Shown: piece by piece, positions 21,852 through 35,261 of the stretch
How positions within the stretch are numbered: position 1 is the first letter of the stretch
How the letters are laid out: every line of letters starts with the position of its first letter
Assembly (NCBI GenBank): GCA_009103225.1
Contig: RHPI01002533.1
Span: forward strand, 1,161,692-1,225,691
DNA: 64,000 nucleotides
Reading direction: 5' to 3'
Source: Chlorokybus atmophyticus
Taxonomy: Eukaryota; Streptophyta; Chlorokybophyceae; Chlorokybales; Chlorokybaceae
Notes under the pieces: generated by a model
The model's input: the letters and a program-made list of their open reading frames with translations, nothing else
Told to the model about the DNA's origin: nothing
The model's database searches: none
Made by a program: the position numbers and the translations under genes

Positions 21852-24600
21852 GCGACATGTAGCGCTTGAAGACATTGCTCGTGTACAGCCTATCTTATGT
21901 TTGTGTTTCAATAGGGTAGCGTTGAACTACACACCGCAACCGCCAGTTGGCACCCGTGTACTGTATGCTTTCAGATGGAGAGAGCACACAAGCACCCTAT
22001 GTAGCGACTGTGTGGACGTGTGCGGGGATAGTTAAGCTTTACTGTGCCCTTAAATCCTACGGCCGGCCCCATGCACAACAGCCAGAGTGGAACGCCATGT
22101 AAGAGACGACGCATGGTAATGGTTAAGCTCATCATAGAGCATCCATCACACACGTCATGCTTTGCAATGTCTATATGAGAGTGCTGTATGCTACTCAATG
22201 CAGTAGCAAGTATTGCGTTTGGCAGCACACAACTTGCCCGGATGCGTTGGTAGTTGTATGTTTAGTCTTCATAATGCGTATAGCATCCTTGTGTACGTGC
22301 AAGTAGTAAGATTGCACCCATTGCACCCACATTACATGTAACAATCGAGGCCAAGTTTCGTGATCTTAGGACCTTTTGGCCCATTGGCACATAATCGAGC
22401 ACCACGTTTCCATGACTTGGGACGGATATCGGCGAGTTGTGAGTCTGCTGCAGATATCAACCGGAGCCTAGGACCAGTCCGGAAGGTGCCAGAAAACGGA
22501 GGGCCAGTTCAGAAGGACTCGACCAGATTTCTGGAAGGGCCTGGCGCCAAATAGTATAACTTTGCCATATGGGCATCTTTTGAGGTGTTCCTTGGTGCGT
22601 CGGAAAGTTCTAGAAGCGTACTACAAGGTTTTAGAAGAATATCTGAGCTTATAATTACGCCAAACCCGAAAAGCGTCTGGACAGTAGCATGTGAAGACTG
22701 GTAGGTATACAGGACATTTCACTTTGTGCAATACAACCTTTAGCTCCCTAGTTTCTTGTGTGCAAGCTTGGTGGTGGTTAGCAGGGGTTGCTAGCGTGTG
22801 TGCACTGGTGTGTGCTTCCTTGTGTGACGATCCAAGGCGCTACACAAGTCGGTGTGTAGCTTTAAGCGCATGCGCGTGCATACGCGAGTGGCGGGGCGCG
22901 TGTGTGTGTTGGCAGAGGGGGCAAGGTTCCGGTGTGAATACCGTGTCTTGGTGAGACGGTTGTTGATCGGACCAACTCATAGGTGACAAGGCACGAGCAC
23001 CGTCACAATGTGTCACAATGCGCGGGTGAGCACAAAATGCCAGCACGCTGACCTGTGGATTAAGCATACTACAATGCAGCCACATGAACAAGTCTACTGC
23101 AGTTTGCTCTCCACCTGCTATCCACAAGGCAGCGAAAGACTTTCGTCAGTGACCACATGGATAGGTTGGAGCCAATACTGCTCACGGCTTGCATTAGGCC
23201 TTGCATTGTTACGAGCATGCAAGCAAAATTTTTGCCAGCTTGTTGTATAAGCGGGAAGTAGATGACACTCCTTGTGCATAGTGTTTGCGCAACAGCAGAC
23301 ACTTGACAATTGCTTCCCGCACAACCATGCCCCCCCAAATGCGCACAAACAGCGGTGTAATCAGCGATGTCATGTAAACTAGCATTGAGTATAGTTGTGA
23401 CGCTTGTCAATGTGTTGTACATGTGTATGACAATACCTGCGGCTGGGCAATGTGCAGCCGCAACAATGCATGAGTACTGCAATGGTGGTAGTACAGCGTG
23501 TGTTTACTCCACGCGATCTCCGCTCCTAGCTTTCAACTGCGAGCATACTGTGCGGTATAGTGTGCCAGTTTCTGCAGTGTGTGGTGTTGCTGGTACATAG
23601 GCCCCCGTAATAAAAGGTCAAAGAGCCTCAACAACTTATGATTCTATCAGTATTGGAGTTGCGCTGTGCAGCTTGATGGACTCTCGTTGGTTCATATCGC
23701 AAAGCTTACCTCACGCCTCGGGTGGTATTGCAATTGAATAGAGCAGCCTTCCTTTAAGAATGGTAGTGAAATCGTGTACAGATTCCTCTCAGTTGGACTG
23801 GCCTCCAGCCGGTCACCATTTCGTTGCTGGACGCTTCCCGCTCTAGCCAGTCAGCAATGCCCCTGCCAATCGTGTACAAGTAATAAGTCACAAAACATGG
23901 TTAATGGGTTTGATCGCAAGACACACCCAACGTGTCTCACACCATGACAGAACAACCGTACGATAAATTGCTGATAAACTGCTTGCACAATTGGTTGAAG
24001 AAGCTTCTTGACAAACCGCTTACTTATTGAGATGCGTTGACAAACCTACACATGCACATGTGTGCACGCCACCCAACACCAACGCTAAGAGGCTGCAACA
24101 ACAAGACTAAGACCATCTATTGCCATCATGTCCGCGGGTTTTATACCCGCCAGGAATACACCTGTCTACTCTAGAAGCCACCACGTTCGCTACACTTATT
24201 TCAATTCTGCGTTCTAAGAAGCATCTTGTAGCTACTTCCAAGGGCTATCTACCAAGCTCTAGAACACCAAAATCGGTGCAGTAACCACCGAGTTATGACG
24301 ATTCTCGTGCAGGCCTTGAAGTCGCTAGACTCCGGACTCGAGTCCTCGCCTAGAGCCTTCTCGCGGCCATTCCTATTCAGAGGGCAAGCTGACCGTCCGC
24401 CTGGATGTAGGAATATCTTCAACATTACTAGGGTGTGCAAGTTTTGTCAGAGCAATAGCCGTACAGCTGATGAAGAAACATACAAACATGCACACACGGT
24501 CACGCACATTCCTCCCCCCCCCCCCCCCCGCCCACCAAGGATTCAACAAACAGNCCCCTTCTGCGCACGCTCACGTTCATGCGCATAGATTGCATTGATT
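21852..24600. other. No recognised gene; poly-C tract
   Basis: Only short frames without known motifs occur. A C homopolymer of about 16 bases with a single N nearby (24,512-24,554) marks a sequencing-difficult site. 22,340-22,560 is a moderately GC-rich patch with a 65-codon open frame that matches nothing I know. Confidence 0.45.
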
Positions 24601-24616
24601 GCGCACTGATCCGTAA

Positions 24617-25143
24617 TGCCATCAGCTGAAGGACCTTCACAACGAGAATGACGAGCTACGCTCGAAGCTGTGCCAAGTGCTAATTGCAAAAAATTCATCG
24701 GTTGCTGAGGTTGAAAGTTAACAGACAGCTTGGCTGCGGCACAGCAGCAGCGTGACGAGCTATGCACCCAGTTGTCGGCACTGCGGGTTGAGGCACTCGC
24801 GCATACTTAAAAAGTGGAGGAGTTTAGCAAGGAAGTCAACAAGCTGAGCTCCTTGAATCGCGAGCTAACGAAAAAAGTTGCCATGGAGAATGTGGAGGTT
24901 GACCGTAAGTGCCTTGGGTGCTCAATTTGTATTGAAGCACATGTGACCAGTTTGCTTGTGTGTCCTGCTTGCGGGCATCACATTTGTGAGAAGGATTTCG
25001 GGCTTTTCCAAGTGTGGAGGAGGCATGGCCGGAGGTGTTACATGTGTTGCGAGCCTTCTGAGGAGGTGGCGCACGAAAGCGCCATGCTGCCTGTCCCTCT
25101 CGAAGTTAGGATATGGTCCTTGCAAGCGGATAAGCTTTGGTAG
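24617..25143 (+). pseudogene. Coiled-coil plus RING-finger protein fragment
   Basis: A heptad-rich stretch (QLKDLHNENDELRSKLCQVL) runs into a frame change and an in-frame TAA near 24,810, then continues KVEEFSKEVNKLSSLNRELT into a C-terminal RING: CSIC at about 24,919, CPACGHHIC, then CYMCC. The domain order and the C-x-x-C ... C-G-H-x-I-C pattern match the minus-strand gene at 57.2-60.5 kb, so this looks like a truncated, decayed paralogue. A RING domain implies ubiquitin-ligase activity in the parent gene; the target is unknown. Confidence 0.6.
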
Positions 25144-28100
25144 AAGGTTAAATCTTTAGTTGAGTTGTTGCTGGAATTGCTGTCATTGGCGACAGTACTT
25201 GATACAGTATATATCACAAGATTGCGCATTGACAAAACGATTATGCAAAAATTGGGTTTCCCGAACACAAGTTCTTCAAGTCAGATGCCGAGCAAAGGGC
25301 TAGCAATGAGCTTAAACCCCAAAAAGCATCGGCTGCGATGAAGGTATGACCATTATGGACTGTGTGACAGTGCTAACATATAAGAAATGCAACCACTGTT
25401 GTCTTTTATGTAGAACGTGGCCGATTAGGAAAAGACCCAACAACTTCTGGCTATATTGTCGTTAGCAGACATCAAGCTCCATGTGCATCATGAAGCCATC
25501 ACAAAGGTCGAGATTCGTACATATATAGGCAAAAAACGTGTTAGGACTCTAGGATTAATGATGCATATAGATGCCATTAAGTGCAAAGTATTGATGATAT
25601 TAATTGCATTTTAAAACCCATTTAATTGCAACGTCCCTTGGCAATAACGCAGGGAACTTTATATGGTTGCGGAACCCCCCCACCCCCCACCCCCCCTCCT
25701 TCCCCTTTGCCACAAGTGCGCATGTCTTGCAATAACCATCGATAACGATCGCCCCGGGGGCGACCGTTATCAATGTATACAAGAAGTGTTTGAGCTTAAG
25801 CTGCTTATGCTTATTCATAAGGTTGGTAGCATAGCTTATAGCGCTTTGAGGCGTGTAAAGCTCAAGGCTTTGTTGATTGAAATATATAGTAGTAGTAGCT
25901 GTGAAAAGCTGGTGATATAAGATGGCACTGTATAGCTTAGCTGAGCTTTTTCTTATCGCTCTCGAATGAAACATACGGATTTCATTACGCATCTTTAAAA
26001 TTGCACAATAAAGCCTCAAACAAATTGTTATATGCTGACAAGCAATGGTCAATGTTTGTGCTCGTGTTATGTGCAAGGTGTTTATTTTTCGATTGCCCTC
26101 ATTAACGTTCCATAGTCTACCCATGCTATAACTCCTAGCTTAAAGCGATTTTAAATATCTTTGCTAGTATCATAAAAGTTAAGGTGATGAAACGCATCAT
26201 ACGCAAAAGTTATGATTTATGGCTCTAACAATATTCTTATCCGCGAAGAGCATATTAGTTCAAGTATAATACTTGCAAGTGAGGGACATGCTGATATCAG
26301 GGGGAGCAGCGCATGACGAGTATAGCGTAGGGCATGATGTGCGTGTGTTGAGTTTATCGTGATGGGTAAGATGTCATGTACGATAATCGTGATGACGACG
26401 TAATGCATGGTGCGATGAGGCACACCGTGTACAAAACGTGTAACCGCAAGTATTGGGACAGACCAATTATGTTCCTTTACAAAGAACAATCTTTGTTCGT
26501 TCATACATCAATGGTTAACAAATAAAACGAAAAAAGGGTTGAAAGAACGTTCTTTATTGGTTCTCTATGCATGGCGCATATAGTAAACAAACCTTTTGCA
26601 GTCATGCAATATCATGCATAGTCACGCTGTATTGATGCGTGATTTGGTGTATTATATGATGCAGCGTGGCTCGATGTCACAATAATGTTCAACACACGCT
26701 GTTATATACATGTTGTGTAGCGAAATACATGCTATTGATGATGCCATGCTTTATGTTGGATGATGCATGTGATCGTGTTAATAAATGCATGCCTTTTAAG
26801 AAATTGTGAAGGTTTTATTATGAGTATAATGCATATCTTTGTTCGTTATCGACGGTTCGTTTGATGTCAGTCATAAATGTCCTTTATTTTATTTTGCAAG
26901 AACAACACAAGGTTAGATGGACTTGAAAACAAGACTATTCATATTCTTGTGTTTTTTTCGTTTGATCACGCCTCAACCTAAGCTTGGCCCCAGCTGTACT
27001 AGCTGGCCATTTTATGCTCAACATCAAAGAACATGAAATCTCAGACGTTAAGAGATAACCTCACCACGAGTACACGATTGCGCTATACAAATAGTATGCT
27101 GTTACCGGGGGTACAGTCCTATCGACGGCAATACGCGGCAGCGAGGCTCCCTGTCGCGCATATCGCGTCACTCAATTTCCAGCAAGCACCTCCCCCCAGC
27201 ATGCCTGTTCTATGAGGGTGCTGCTGGCATACAGCTGAGGAAGGGCATGCTTACATGCTTGCTTTGGCAGCAGTGGCGGTGGCGGCGTAGTGATGGGCGC
27301 CAAGCCCGAGGTGAGTCATGTAGGTAGCTTTTTGCACCTGTAAGCAGGCGGTCTTGCTTGCGTGCATTGTGTCACATGGACTGGTTAAATGCATCACGTT
27401 CGCCGCGGAATCCTACCAGCCTGTCGCAGCAATGGCAACTTGTTCTGGCAAGTTGAAGCTTCCGTGTTGTAGGGTGAGCGAGGGGATAGGTGCTATGTGG
27501 TGCGTGCGGGATAGCTGGCTGTGCATTGCAAGGCTGACAGAGCAAGATGCTGTGGCCTATGAAAAACCAGCGGCTGGCGTCACAGCCATTGTCGATGCTG
27601 AACAGCTTTATGGGCCGCCATGACCGCTCATGTGCAGTCCAGTTGAAGTTATCCATTGTCCTCGCAGGAGTACAATTGCACATTTTGCAAGCGCATTATC
27701 TGCATGCCGATGCTTGCTGCGTGCCTTCAAAGCCTTACTACTGCACCAGGTACGTGCTCGATCTCTTGTTCCTTATATGCTGTACAGCGTTGTTATATAC
27801 TTGTGAGTGTCAATGCATTGCATATGTGGTCACTTTATGTCTTCCTCAACCGTTAACCGGCAGGCAAGAGAATGCACAAGCATATGGATGTTGCAAGTTA
27901 GGTTTTACAATGGCATCTATTCTTTCAACAACAATCACCAGCTACAATTATGTTAGTTTGTTGCGTTTTGCGGTTGGATGCATTGCCTCATGGACATACA
28001 ACTTGTAGGTCTTCCATTGCAAGCTTGCGATTGACCACCCTTCCAAAGGGCACCTTTCTGTACACTCAGGTATTGCATCCAATGAAAGCAATTTGTCTTT

Positions 28101-28160
28101 ATTACACACGCAGTAACTGCCGCGCGAGTTGTGCTAAACAAATGCATGCTCTTGCCCCCC
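25144..28160. other. No recognised gene; one strong palindrome
   Basis: This is AT-rich except for 27,100-27,650. At 25,741-25,771 GATAACGATCGCCCC is followed by an almost perfect inverted copy. Frames at 27,354-28,008 are open but unrecognised. A run of C precedes the gap at 28,161. Confidence 0.45.
25741..25771. repeat. 31-base near-perfect palindrome
   Basis: GATAACGATCGCCCC meets GGGGGCGACCGTTATC, which is self-complementary apart from one mismatch pair and one extra G. It stands alone in AT-rich DNA. No associated element was recognised. Confidence 0.75.
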
Positions 28161-28710
28161 NNNNNNNNNNNNNNNNNNNNNNNNNNNNNNNNNNNNNNNN
28201 NNNNNNNNNNNNNNNNNNNNNNNNNNNNNNNNNNNNNNNNNNNNNNNNNNNNNNNNNNNNNNNNNNNNNNNNNNNNNNNNNNNNNNNNNNNNNNNNNNNN
28301 NNNNNNNNNNNNNNNNNNNNNNNNNNNNNNNNNNNNNNNNNNNNNNNNNNNNNNNNNNNNNNNNNNNNNNNNNNNNNNNNNNNNNNNNNNNNNNNNNNNN
28401 NNNNNNNNNNNNNNNNNNNNNNNNNNNNNNNNNNNNNNNNNNNNNNNNNNNNNNNNNNNNNNNNNNNNNNNNNNNNNNNNNNNNNNNNNNNNNNNNNNNN
28501 NNNNNNNNNNNNNNNNNNNNNNNNNNNNNNNNNNNNNNNNNNNNNNNNNNNNNNNNNNNNNNNNNNNNNNNNNNNNNNNNNNNNNNNNNNNNNNNNNNNN
28601 NNNNNNNNNNNNNNNNNNNNNNNNNNNNNNNNNNNNNNNNNNNNNNNNNNNNNNNNNNNNNNNNNNNNNNNNNNNNNNNNNNNNNNNNNNNNNNNNNNNN
28701 NNNNNNNNNN
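28161..28710. other. Assembly gap, 550 N
   Basis: This is a run of N preceded by CCCCCC and followed by CCCGCCC and a CCA microsatellite. The open frames that appear to span it are artefacts of N. Confidence 0.99.
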
Positions 28711-30600
28711 CCCGCCCACCACCACCACCACCACCAAACAAACATGCGCTATGCCTCCACAATGCGCACAAAAGCACACGTCGATACCTGCACGCCCGCA
28801 CGCACTCACATGCACGTATTGTATGCCTAATGCATGGACAAAAGCTCACTCTCTGTACATCATTGTGTCGGGTATGGTCCGCTTGCACACTTATGAAGAC
28901 GCAGGTGACGCCGCAAAGAGCATACAGCTAGGAACGCCACAAACTTTACAACCACAAAAGTAAGTTGAATGCTGCTTATTTCCCATCCCTTACTCTGTTA
29001 CTCTCGCCGAGCAAGCCAAGATGCCACTGGTTGTATGCCCCCATGGCACATCGCATTCCCAAGTGCACGGCCACGATGTCACGTGAGGTGATACAAATCT
29101 CAGCAACTTCTGGCACAGTGCATCGCAGGTGACGCTATCGGTATAGGGTTGATGGTGAGTTAACACATTTGGTGTTGACTAGCTGTGTCAATAAATGGTT
29201 CCTAGTTTAGATGCATCCCATGCAGGGCCATGCGCCAAGGCATAGCTGGCGCACTGTGGTTGCTGAGGAGGCAACAAAAGTGCTCGTCTTGCATTTTCAT
29301 AAATTTTTAGTCCGTTTTTGTACATGGCAGCATCGCTTCAGACGCAAATCAATGACGATGCAATGCCTCCAACCGTGATATACTCCTTGCCAGGTGGCGG
29401 AATTGAAGACGCTGGTGTTCCGTGCCGCAATGCGCCAGCTGTGTCTTAGCACACTGGTATTCTGTCGCACACAGAGTTGCATCGCGAGCCTGAGGTATGA
29501 GTTACAACTGGCATCCAACTTACCCCTGTGCAGTGCTTTATTAAGGACATGGAGGCGTTGACTATGTTTGTGACTGTTAAAAAGCTACAATTGAGTCTCT
29601 CTCAGCATTGTCGTTGCATCAAACTTGCGCAACCAACGGCTTGTTATTGCGCATCTGTGTTTCAACCACTGAAAAGCTCATCAGCATTTCACGATTGCAC
29701 GTCTGCAGAAGTCTCATCTACTGACAGGTGGATGCTTGCGACATCATCGTGCGGCAGGCTCATCGTTTGAACGCATTCCATCCGCTGGCAGCATTTTACC
29801 ATCAGTTAAAAAAGGTTTGCTGCTGATGGTCGCAGAATGAGCAAGGAAGTTCCTGTTTGTTGAATCCTTGGTGGGGCAGTCCGTGTGCGTCAGCAAGATT
29901 AAGCGAAATCAACCACCTTAGCTAGATTGAGTCCTTCCAACAAAGTATTTGAAGAAAAGCTGTTTGGCAGATGCCTTGCCGTGCTTCATGCAGGGAGCTG
30001 CTTTGGTGAAGCCTCCCTTCTGCAGATTCGTTGCTTTCTTGTGTATATATAAAAAGTCAAGCTTTGAAAGCAAAGACCGGCTAGATTTCAAATACATCCT
30101 CACAGCGCTGTCCATTAATGTAGGGCGCTCCCAAAATGCCACCGTCGTAGAACAGCAGCGCAGACAACCACTCGAGATGAATGCAAAAGATTACATGCAG
30201 GCGCATGTCGACTCAAGTAAGGTATTTGATGGTGTTTAACAACATATTAATGTCTTGGCGTCACTTGACATATGGCAAACAACTCCTCACACAGGAGGGT
30301 GAGTTGGAGAAGAAGCTTAAGATGCTGCAGCGCATTGTGTTGCTCCTAGATGGGCCAACGCCGCAGCTGTTGCGCCTGTATGCATTGCTGATGCTTGCGT
30401 GCATGCTCAATGTACGAGTGGCGATGACATGCTGAGTGTTTTTGCATGTTATTGCGGATCCTACTTCTTTCAGGTGCGAGCTTATAGCAATCAACCAATC
30501 ATCATCAATAATGGCGAGATGCCTCTCATGTGTTTATTGTGCGCATGGGCACTTGCCAGGTGAGCGTTGTTAGCATGCTGCTACTCAAGCCAGGACTTCA
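28711..30600. other. No recognised gene
   Basis: It starts with a CCA microsatellite (28,717-28,737). A 73-codon minus frame (29,297-29,518) and plus frames at 29,949-30,435 are open, but none matches a family known to me. Confidence 0.45.
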
Positions 30601-30960
30601 CATCAACTGACGTGAAAGGACCATGAATGCTCCGTGGCTTCGGACCGGGATTTTCCCCTGTTAATGAAATCGGTGGACCATGTATGGTCCAGATGTCATT
30701 GGCAATCCGACCATGCATGGTCCAAATCTCATGTAAACGTGTAATGGAGGAGCCGCCAAGTGACCCCACGGGTCTTACTAGTAATCTGTTAGGACCAGCT
30801 ACGGAGGAGGTTTCCAGCAGTATATAAGCACAACTAAGATCCGCAAAAAGGCAGTTGTAATCAGAGTTGTCCTGGCCGACATCTGTGGCGGCGTTATGCT
30901 TGTCTCTGCGCTTGTCTAACCCCGCTTGAGTCGCTAACTGTTTCCTTGGTGGAGACACGG
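30600..30960 (+). promoter_or_regulatory. Probable 5' LTR and leader of Gypsy element 2
   Basis: Three GGACCAT-based inverted repeats (30,618-30,633 degenerate; 30,675-30,690; 30,709-30,722) precede a TATA-like GTATATAAG at about 30,822. The Gag frame starts at 30,980. The layout is that of an LTR promoter followed by a leader. The LTR ends are not resolved, because no second copy is in the window. Confidence 0.5.
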
Positions 30961-30979
30961 GGCAGGCAAGCGTGAGAGA

Positions 30980-31990
30980 GTGGCTGGAGGAGATAGAAAC
31001 CGGCCGAACACAAGGCAGAATTTGACGGACCCCCTACCTACCCCAACCGACCCAGAAGCTGGGACGACGACAGCTGACGCCGCAGCAGAGGAGTTAGAGA
31101 CGAGGACGCCGACCCCGATCCAAATGGAGCCTTGGAATCTGAGCCGCATTATTGCAGAAGCAGCCGCAGCCGCCATAGCCTCGTACCGCCAACACCAATG
31201 CACGTCACTAACAGCGTTGTCTGCTGCTGCTACCGGCCCAAACCCTCATGTGCGTTCTGTCCCCTTCACCGGAGCCCCGGCGCAAGACGTGCGCAACTGG
31301 CTGGATCATTTTGAGAACGTGGGACGGTACCATAGCTGGACTGATGAAGACAAAGCCCGGGAAGTAGCTATGAGCATGCAAGGCATAGCGGCAACGTGGT
31401 ACAATAATTTAAATTAAGCTGTGAAAAGTTCTTGACCGCTTGTACATAAAAGCTTGCGTAAGGTTTTCGGGCAGCGATCAGCCGAGCAAGCAATGTTGCA
31501 GCTGTTGTACGATGTGAGACAAGGAGCTGATGAGTCGGTGGCTGCATTTGCCATCAGATTCAGCAGCCTAATTATCAGGACAGCCGGAGATGCCCCAGAT
31601 GGTCCTGTTTTTATGGCAAGCTCTAACCTGGTCCATCACCACTTCCGTGAGGATGCACGCCCCGCACCAGGCAATAGCTTTGGCGAAGAGGGCGGAGCAA
31701 TCACAAGCACTGAGGCGACCGCGCTCAACTTCGTCCCTGATACCGGTCACTCAGAGTCCAACCTCATTTCTGCAAGCAGCAGCAGCATGACCTTCAACAG
31801 TTTGTTCCCGCCGATCGACCTCAGTTGGGGGCCGCCCAACTCCGTCCCTACCCTCCCGTGATGCTGAAGGGAGGCCCCTGTGTTTTAACTGTAAGAAATA
31901 TGGCCACGTCGCCAAGCATTGCAAGCAAGTACACCAGTGGCGACAGACTAGACGTACTGTTCCGGCCTCTCAAAACGTTTAGCTCCTTAA
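30980..31990 (+). pseudogene. Gypsy element 2: Gag with zinc knuckle
   Basis: A 145-codon frame (30,980-31,417) shows a proline/threonine-rich start and the capsid-like VRNWLDHFENVGRYHSW and GIAATWYNNL. It is stopped by TAA and resumes (31,454-31,700) with ADESVAAFAIRFSSLI. A CCHC zinc knuckle, CFNCKKYGHVAKHC, lies near 31,880-31,925 in another frame. Frame changes and stops show decay. It is followed at once by the protease. Confidence 0.75.
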
Positions 31991-32077
31991 GCCAGAAGAT
32001 GACACAGTTGTCCCTGTCGCCAGTGACGCAAAAGATGCTCAGGACATCGTCACGTTTCCGCAGGTAAACAAAGGGGC

Positions 32078-32536
32078 ATGATCGATGAGCAAGGGTCAGC
32101 CACGCCTGTAGCAAGACAGGTTAGCAAGAAGCCTTATAGAGTATGCAGCGTGTTAGTGCGAGATCAGGGCAGCCGGACAACAACGCTTGCGTTGGTTGAT
32201 ACTGGTTCGTCACTCTCAACTATCTGTGAAGCATATGCACGTTCTGTGGGTTTGCGCACACACCGTTCTCCTCATGATGTCCGCAATATATTTGGAGATG
32301 GTGATGCTAGCTGCCTGTCTACCTGCTACGCATTGGTGCCATTATTATTCAGAGGTAGAACACTTATGTGCAAGCTATATGTGCTACCCGGGCAACTCTT
32401 TTATGTCACGTTGGGGTGGGATTTCGTGGAGAAGCGCCAAGTGCATATTAGCCCAAGAAAAGCAGTCATTCCCGGCATAGCCACATTGCCCGCAGTGCAC
32501 CGATACCAGCTGCTACAAACCATAGTGCCGCACTAA
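32078..32536 (+). pseudogene. Gypsy element 2: aspartic protease
   Basis: This 152-codon frame contains the catalytic triplet in LALVDTGSSLSTICE (a dimeric retropepsin has one such site per subunit) and a later GQLFYVTLGWDFVEKRQV, equivalent to the ILGxDFL strand before the RT. The frame ends just before the RT of the same element. The active site is intact but its neighbours are broken. Confidence 0.8.
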
Positions 32537-32689
32537 CCAGCCCTGAAGACCACGTAATTGACATCGAGATGCTGAGACTGTACACAACTAAAGCAGTTAC
32601 GGCTCCACAGTCAACCAGAACCGCCGCCACTACTCATCGCATTGATACTGGTACCAGCATGCCCGCGTAGGCCAGCCTATAGAAAGTCG

Positions 32690-33960
32690 CTAAAAGAATG
32701 GGAGATCATTAGCAATCAAGTGCAGGAGATGCTTAAAGCTAGTGTAGTCACCCCATCATGCAGTCCCTACTCCTCAGAAGTCCTACTACAGAAGAAAATA
32801 CACAGCTCTTAGCTTCGTTACTGCGACTTTCGGAAGCTAAATTCAGTTACTAAAAAAGACACCTACCCGCTTCCGCGGATCGATGACATGCTGGATAAAA
32901 TGGGAGGCAGCTGGTACTTTACAAAAAATGATCTGGCGTCGCGGTACTGGCAGATCCCAATGGACGCCGCGGCGAAGGAGAAAACAGCTTTCCGTACATA
33001 TCGAGGTCTGTACGAGTTTTCTGTTTTGCCATTCAGGTTGTGCAATGCACCCGCGACATTTCAGAGCTGCATGGATGACATGTTCCGAGGGGTCCCCCGC
33101 GTACAAGCATACATGGATGATATCATCATCTTCTCCAAAGACTGGGAGCAGCATGTAGCTGATGTCAAATAAAAAATCGATATCTTGAAGCTGTACAACT
33201 TCAAAGCGCAGAGGAGTAAATGCAGCTTCGATCTTACGGCTATTCAGTACCTCAGCTACATTAACTCCAGCTGCCGGCGTTCATGTGGACCTTCAAAAGA
33301 CCATGGCGATCAATGCATTCTCTCAACCCCAAAATAACAAAGCACTTATGAGGTTTCTAAGCATGTGCGGGTTTTAAGCCAGATTTATTCCAAACATGGC
33401 CTCCAGGGCCGCACCTCTGCGCCAAAACCTCCGCAAAGGACAGCCGTACTAGTGGACACCAGCCGCTGACAAGGCCTTCAAGCTACTCAAGCACAGCCTC
33501 ACTTACGCCTCGGTGTTAGCCAACCCAAACTTTTCAAAGCCATTCATGAGGTTCGATGCTTCTAAGGTGGGCGTCGCCGCTGTCATTTGTCAGCAGTACC
33601 CCGAAGGTCAGCGCCCACTACACTTTGTCAGCCGTGCCCTGTCAAGCCCTGAGACCCGCTACTTAGCCATAATGAGCTGCTCGCTATCGTTTGGGCTTTT
33701 TAAAAGTTGCACTGCTACCTGTATGGCAGTGACGTAGTACTGGAGACGGACCATCAACCACTCCGCGGGCTATTCAATTGACGAGATCATACAGGCCGGC
33801 ATGCGCGGTGGGTACTGGCGTTACAGCCATACCGTTGTACAGTAGTTCATCAAAAAAGGAGCTCCAATTATGACGCAGATGCCCTGACCAGAGCCTTAGT
33901 TGTTGAAGCCGTACAAAGCTCAGCGCTCCATAGGGCCGAGCCTGGAAGAGTACTAAGCCG
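32690..33960 (+). pseudogene. Gypsy element 2: reverse transcriptase and RNase H
   Basis: RT motifs are clear from 32,830: DFRKLNSVTKKDTYPLPRID, the motif A Asp in FTKNDLASRYWQIPMD, LPFRLCNAPATFQSCMDDMF, and motif C YMDDIIIFSKDWEQHV. An in-frame TAA follows at 33,170. RNase H remnants continue in shifting frames: FMRFDASKVGVAAVICQQ, then SRALSSPETRYLA, then ETDHQPLRGLF, to DADALTRA near 33,900. Integrase is absent, and 34,020-35,250 has only uninformative sequence, so the element is 3'-truncated. Confidence 0.88.
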
Positions 33961-33964
33961 CGCG

Positions 33965-35260
33965 ATAGGATGACCCGTGGTGCCAAGCCATCATTGCCAA
34001 ATTTCACCAACACCTTTTTGGCTGATAGCGACCCGCCGCCGCCGCCAAATCTTGCAATGATTGCAATACCCTGTACTATGTTGGCAAAAAAGGGGACGAG
34101 GAGCCGCGTGTGGTGGTACCTACAGTTTTGAGGGATCGTGTGCTATAAGCTGTGCATGAGGCGAGATACGGAGGAGGGCATGTTTTGGCGCGAGCGGACC
34201 TTGAACAAGGTATGACGCAAGTTCTTTGGCAGATTTGCGCGCGGATGTTCATCGGCACGGTGACACCTGTCATCATTGTCAGCTGCGATAATCTCGCAAC
34301 CGGCAGGCTGCGGGGGAGTTGCAAAGTATCTCTGTTACTAGGCCTTTGCAGTCGGTGGCATGGATGTGATGAGATCTCTACTGGTTAGCCTGTCATGCCA
34401 GCGGTCCACGAGGGGCCAACTTCCTCATAGATGCCTACAGCCACGCATCGTTCCCGTGCAACCAGCAGCAACAACCATTTTGATTAGTCATGCCTACAGC
34501 CAGACATCGACCCCGGTTACCGGCATGAGTCCCACGCGACACGAAGCAGTTGTCAGTCAGTCTTCGGGTATTAGTATAAGCGGTACTAGCTGATTTGTTG
34601 CGAGATGTGACTTAGGCTTGATTCGGGTCATTTCGTAAACTAGCCGTTATCTTAGAACTGAACAGATGTCACTTGACTATATGAGACGCTTAGGACTTTG
34701 TCTCTGTACGTTGATGACACTGTAAGTGAGAATTGAAAGAATTGGAACTAAGAAATACGGATGTTCATCTTTGGAGTGCTCGGGACTTGCTCTTCAAAGC
34801 TTGTGGCTTGATGTGACTGCATCACCTCACCGCCCCGGCCAACACACATCTACACGTGCGGTGTATGCACACGTGCATTGCATATCACTTGATGTGATTG
34901 TGGTCATGTGAGTGCACGTTATGTGGTCCGCATCAGAGTATGGTATCCACGAGTTGCCGCATTCATACACCTCACTTAACAGTGGAATGGCATCTTGACC
35001 TCATTCAAGAAACTGTATAAGCAGCACTACCTCTGGTAGTGGCTTGTTGACTTACAGTGTCATCCACCTTGTACAAGTGAGTGTCGTGCATCAGCGTGGC
35101 TTGCATTCTTGCAGCGGCGTTGGTTGCATCAGTGTTGGGTTATCATTGCCAGCACATAGTGCATTCACAAGCACTAGTGTGTTGAGTGGTAACATTGGGG
35201 GGGCACCAGTAGAGCACACACACTCTGCCTTGCTCTCTGCTGCGCTCACCGTGCGACTTG
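33965..35260. other. No recognised gene between two Gypsy elements
   Basis: Only short frames occur. A TGCCTACAGCCA direct repeat lies near 34,430 and 34,490. No integrase or LTR of element 2 is recognised. Confidence 0.45.
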
Positions 35261-35261
35261 C

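Noticed and set aside
27950-28963. Open frames of 200-337 codons across 28.16-28.71 kb
   Set aside because: They consist mostly of N in the assembly gap, so the frames carry no information.
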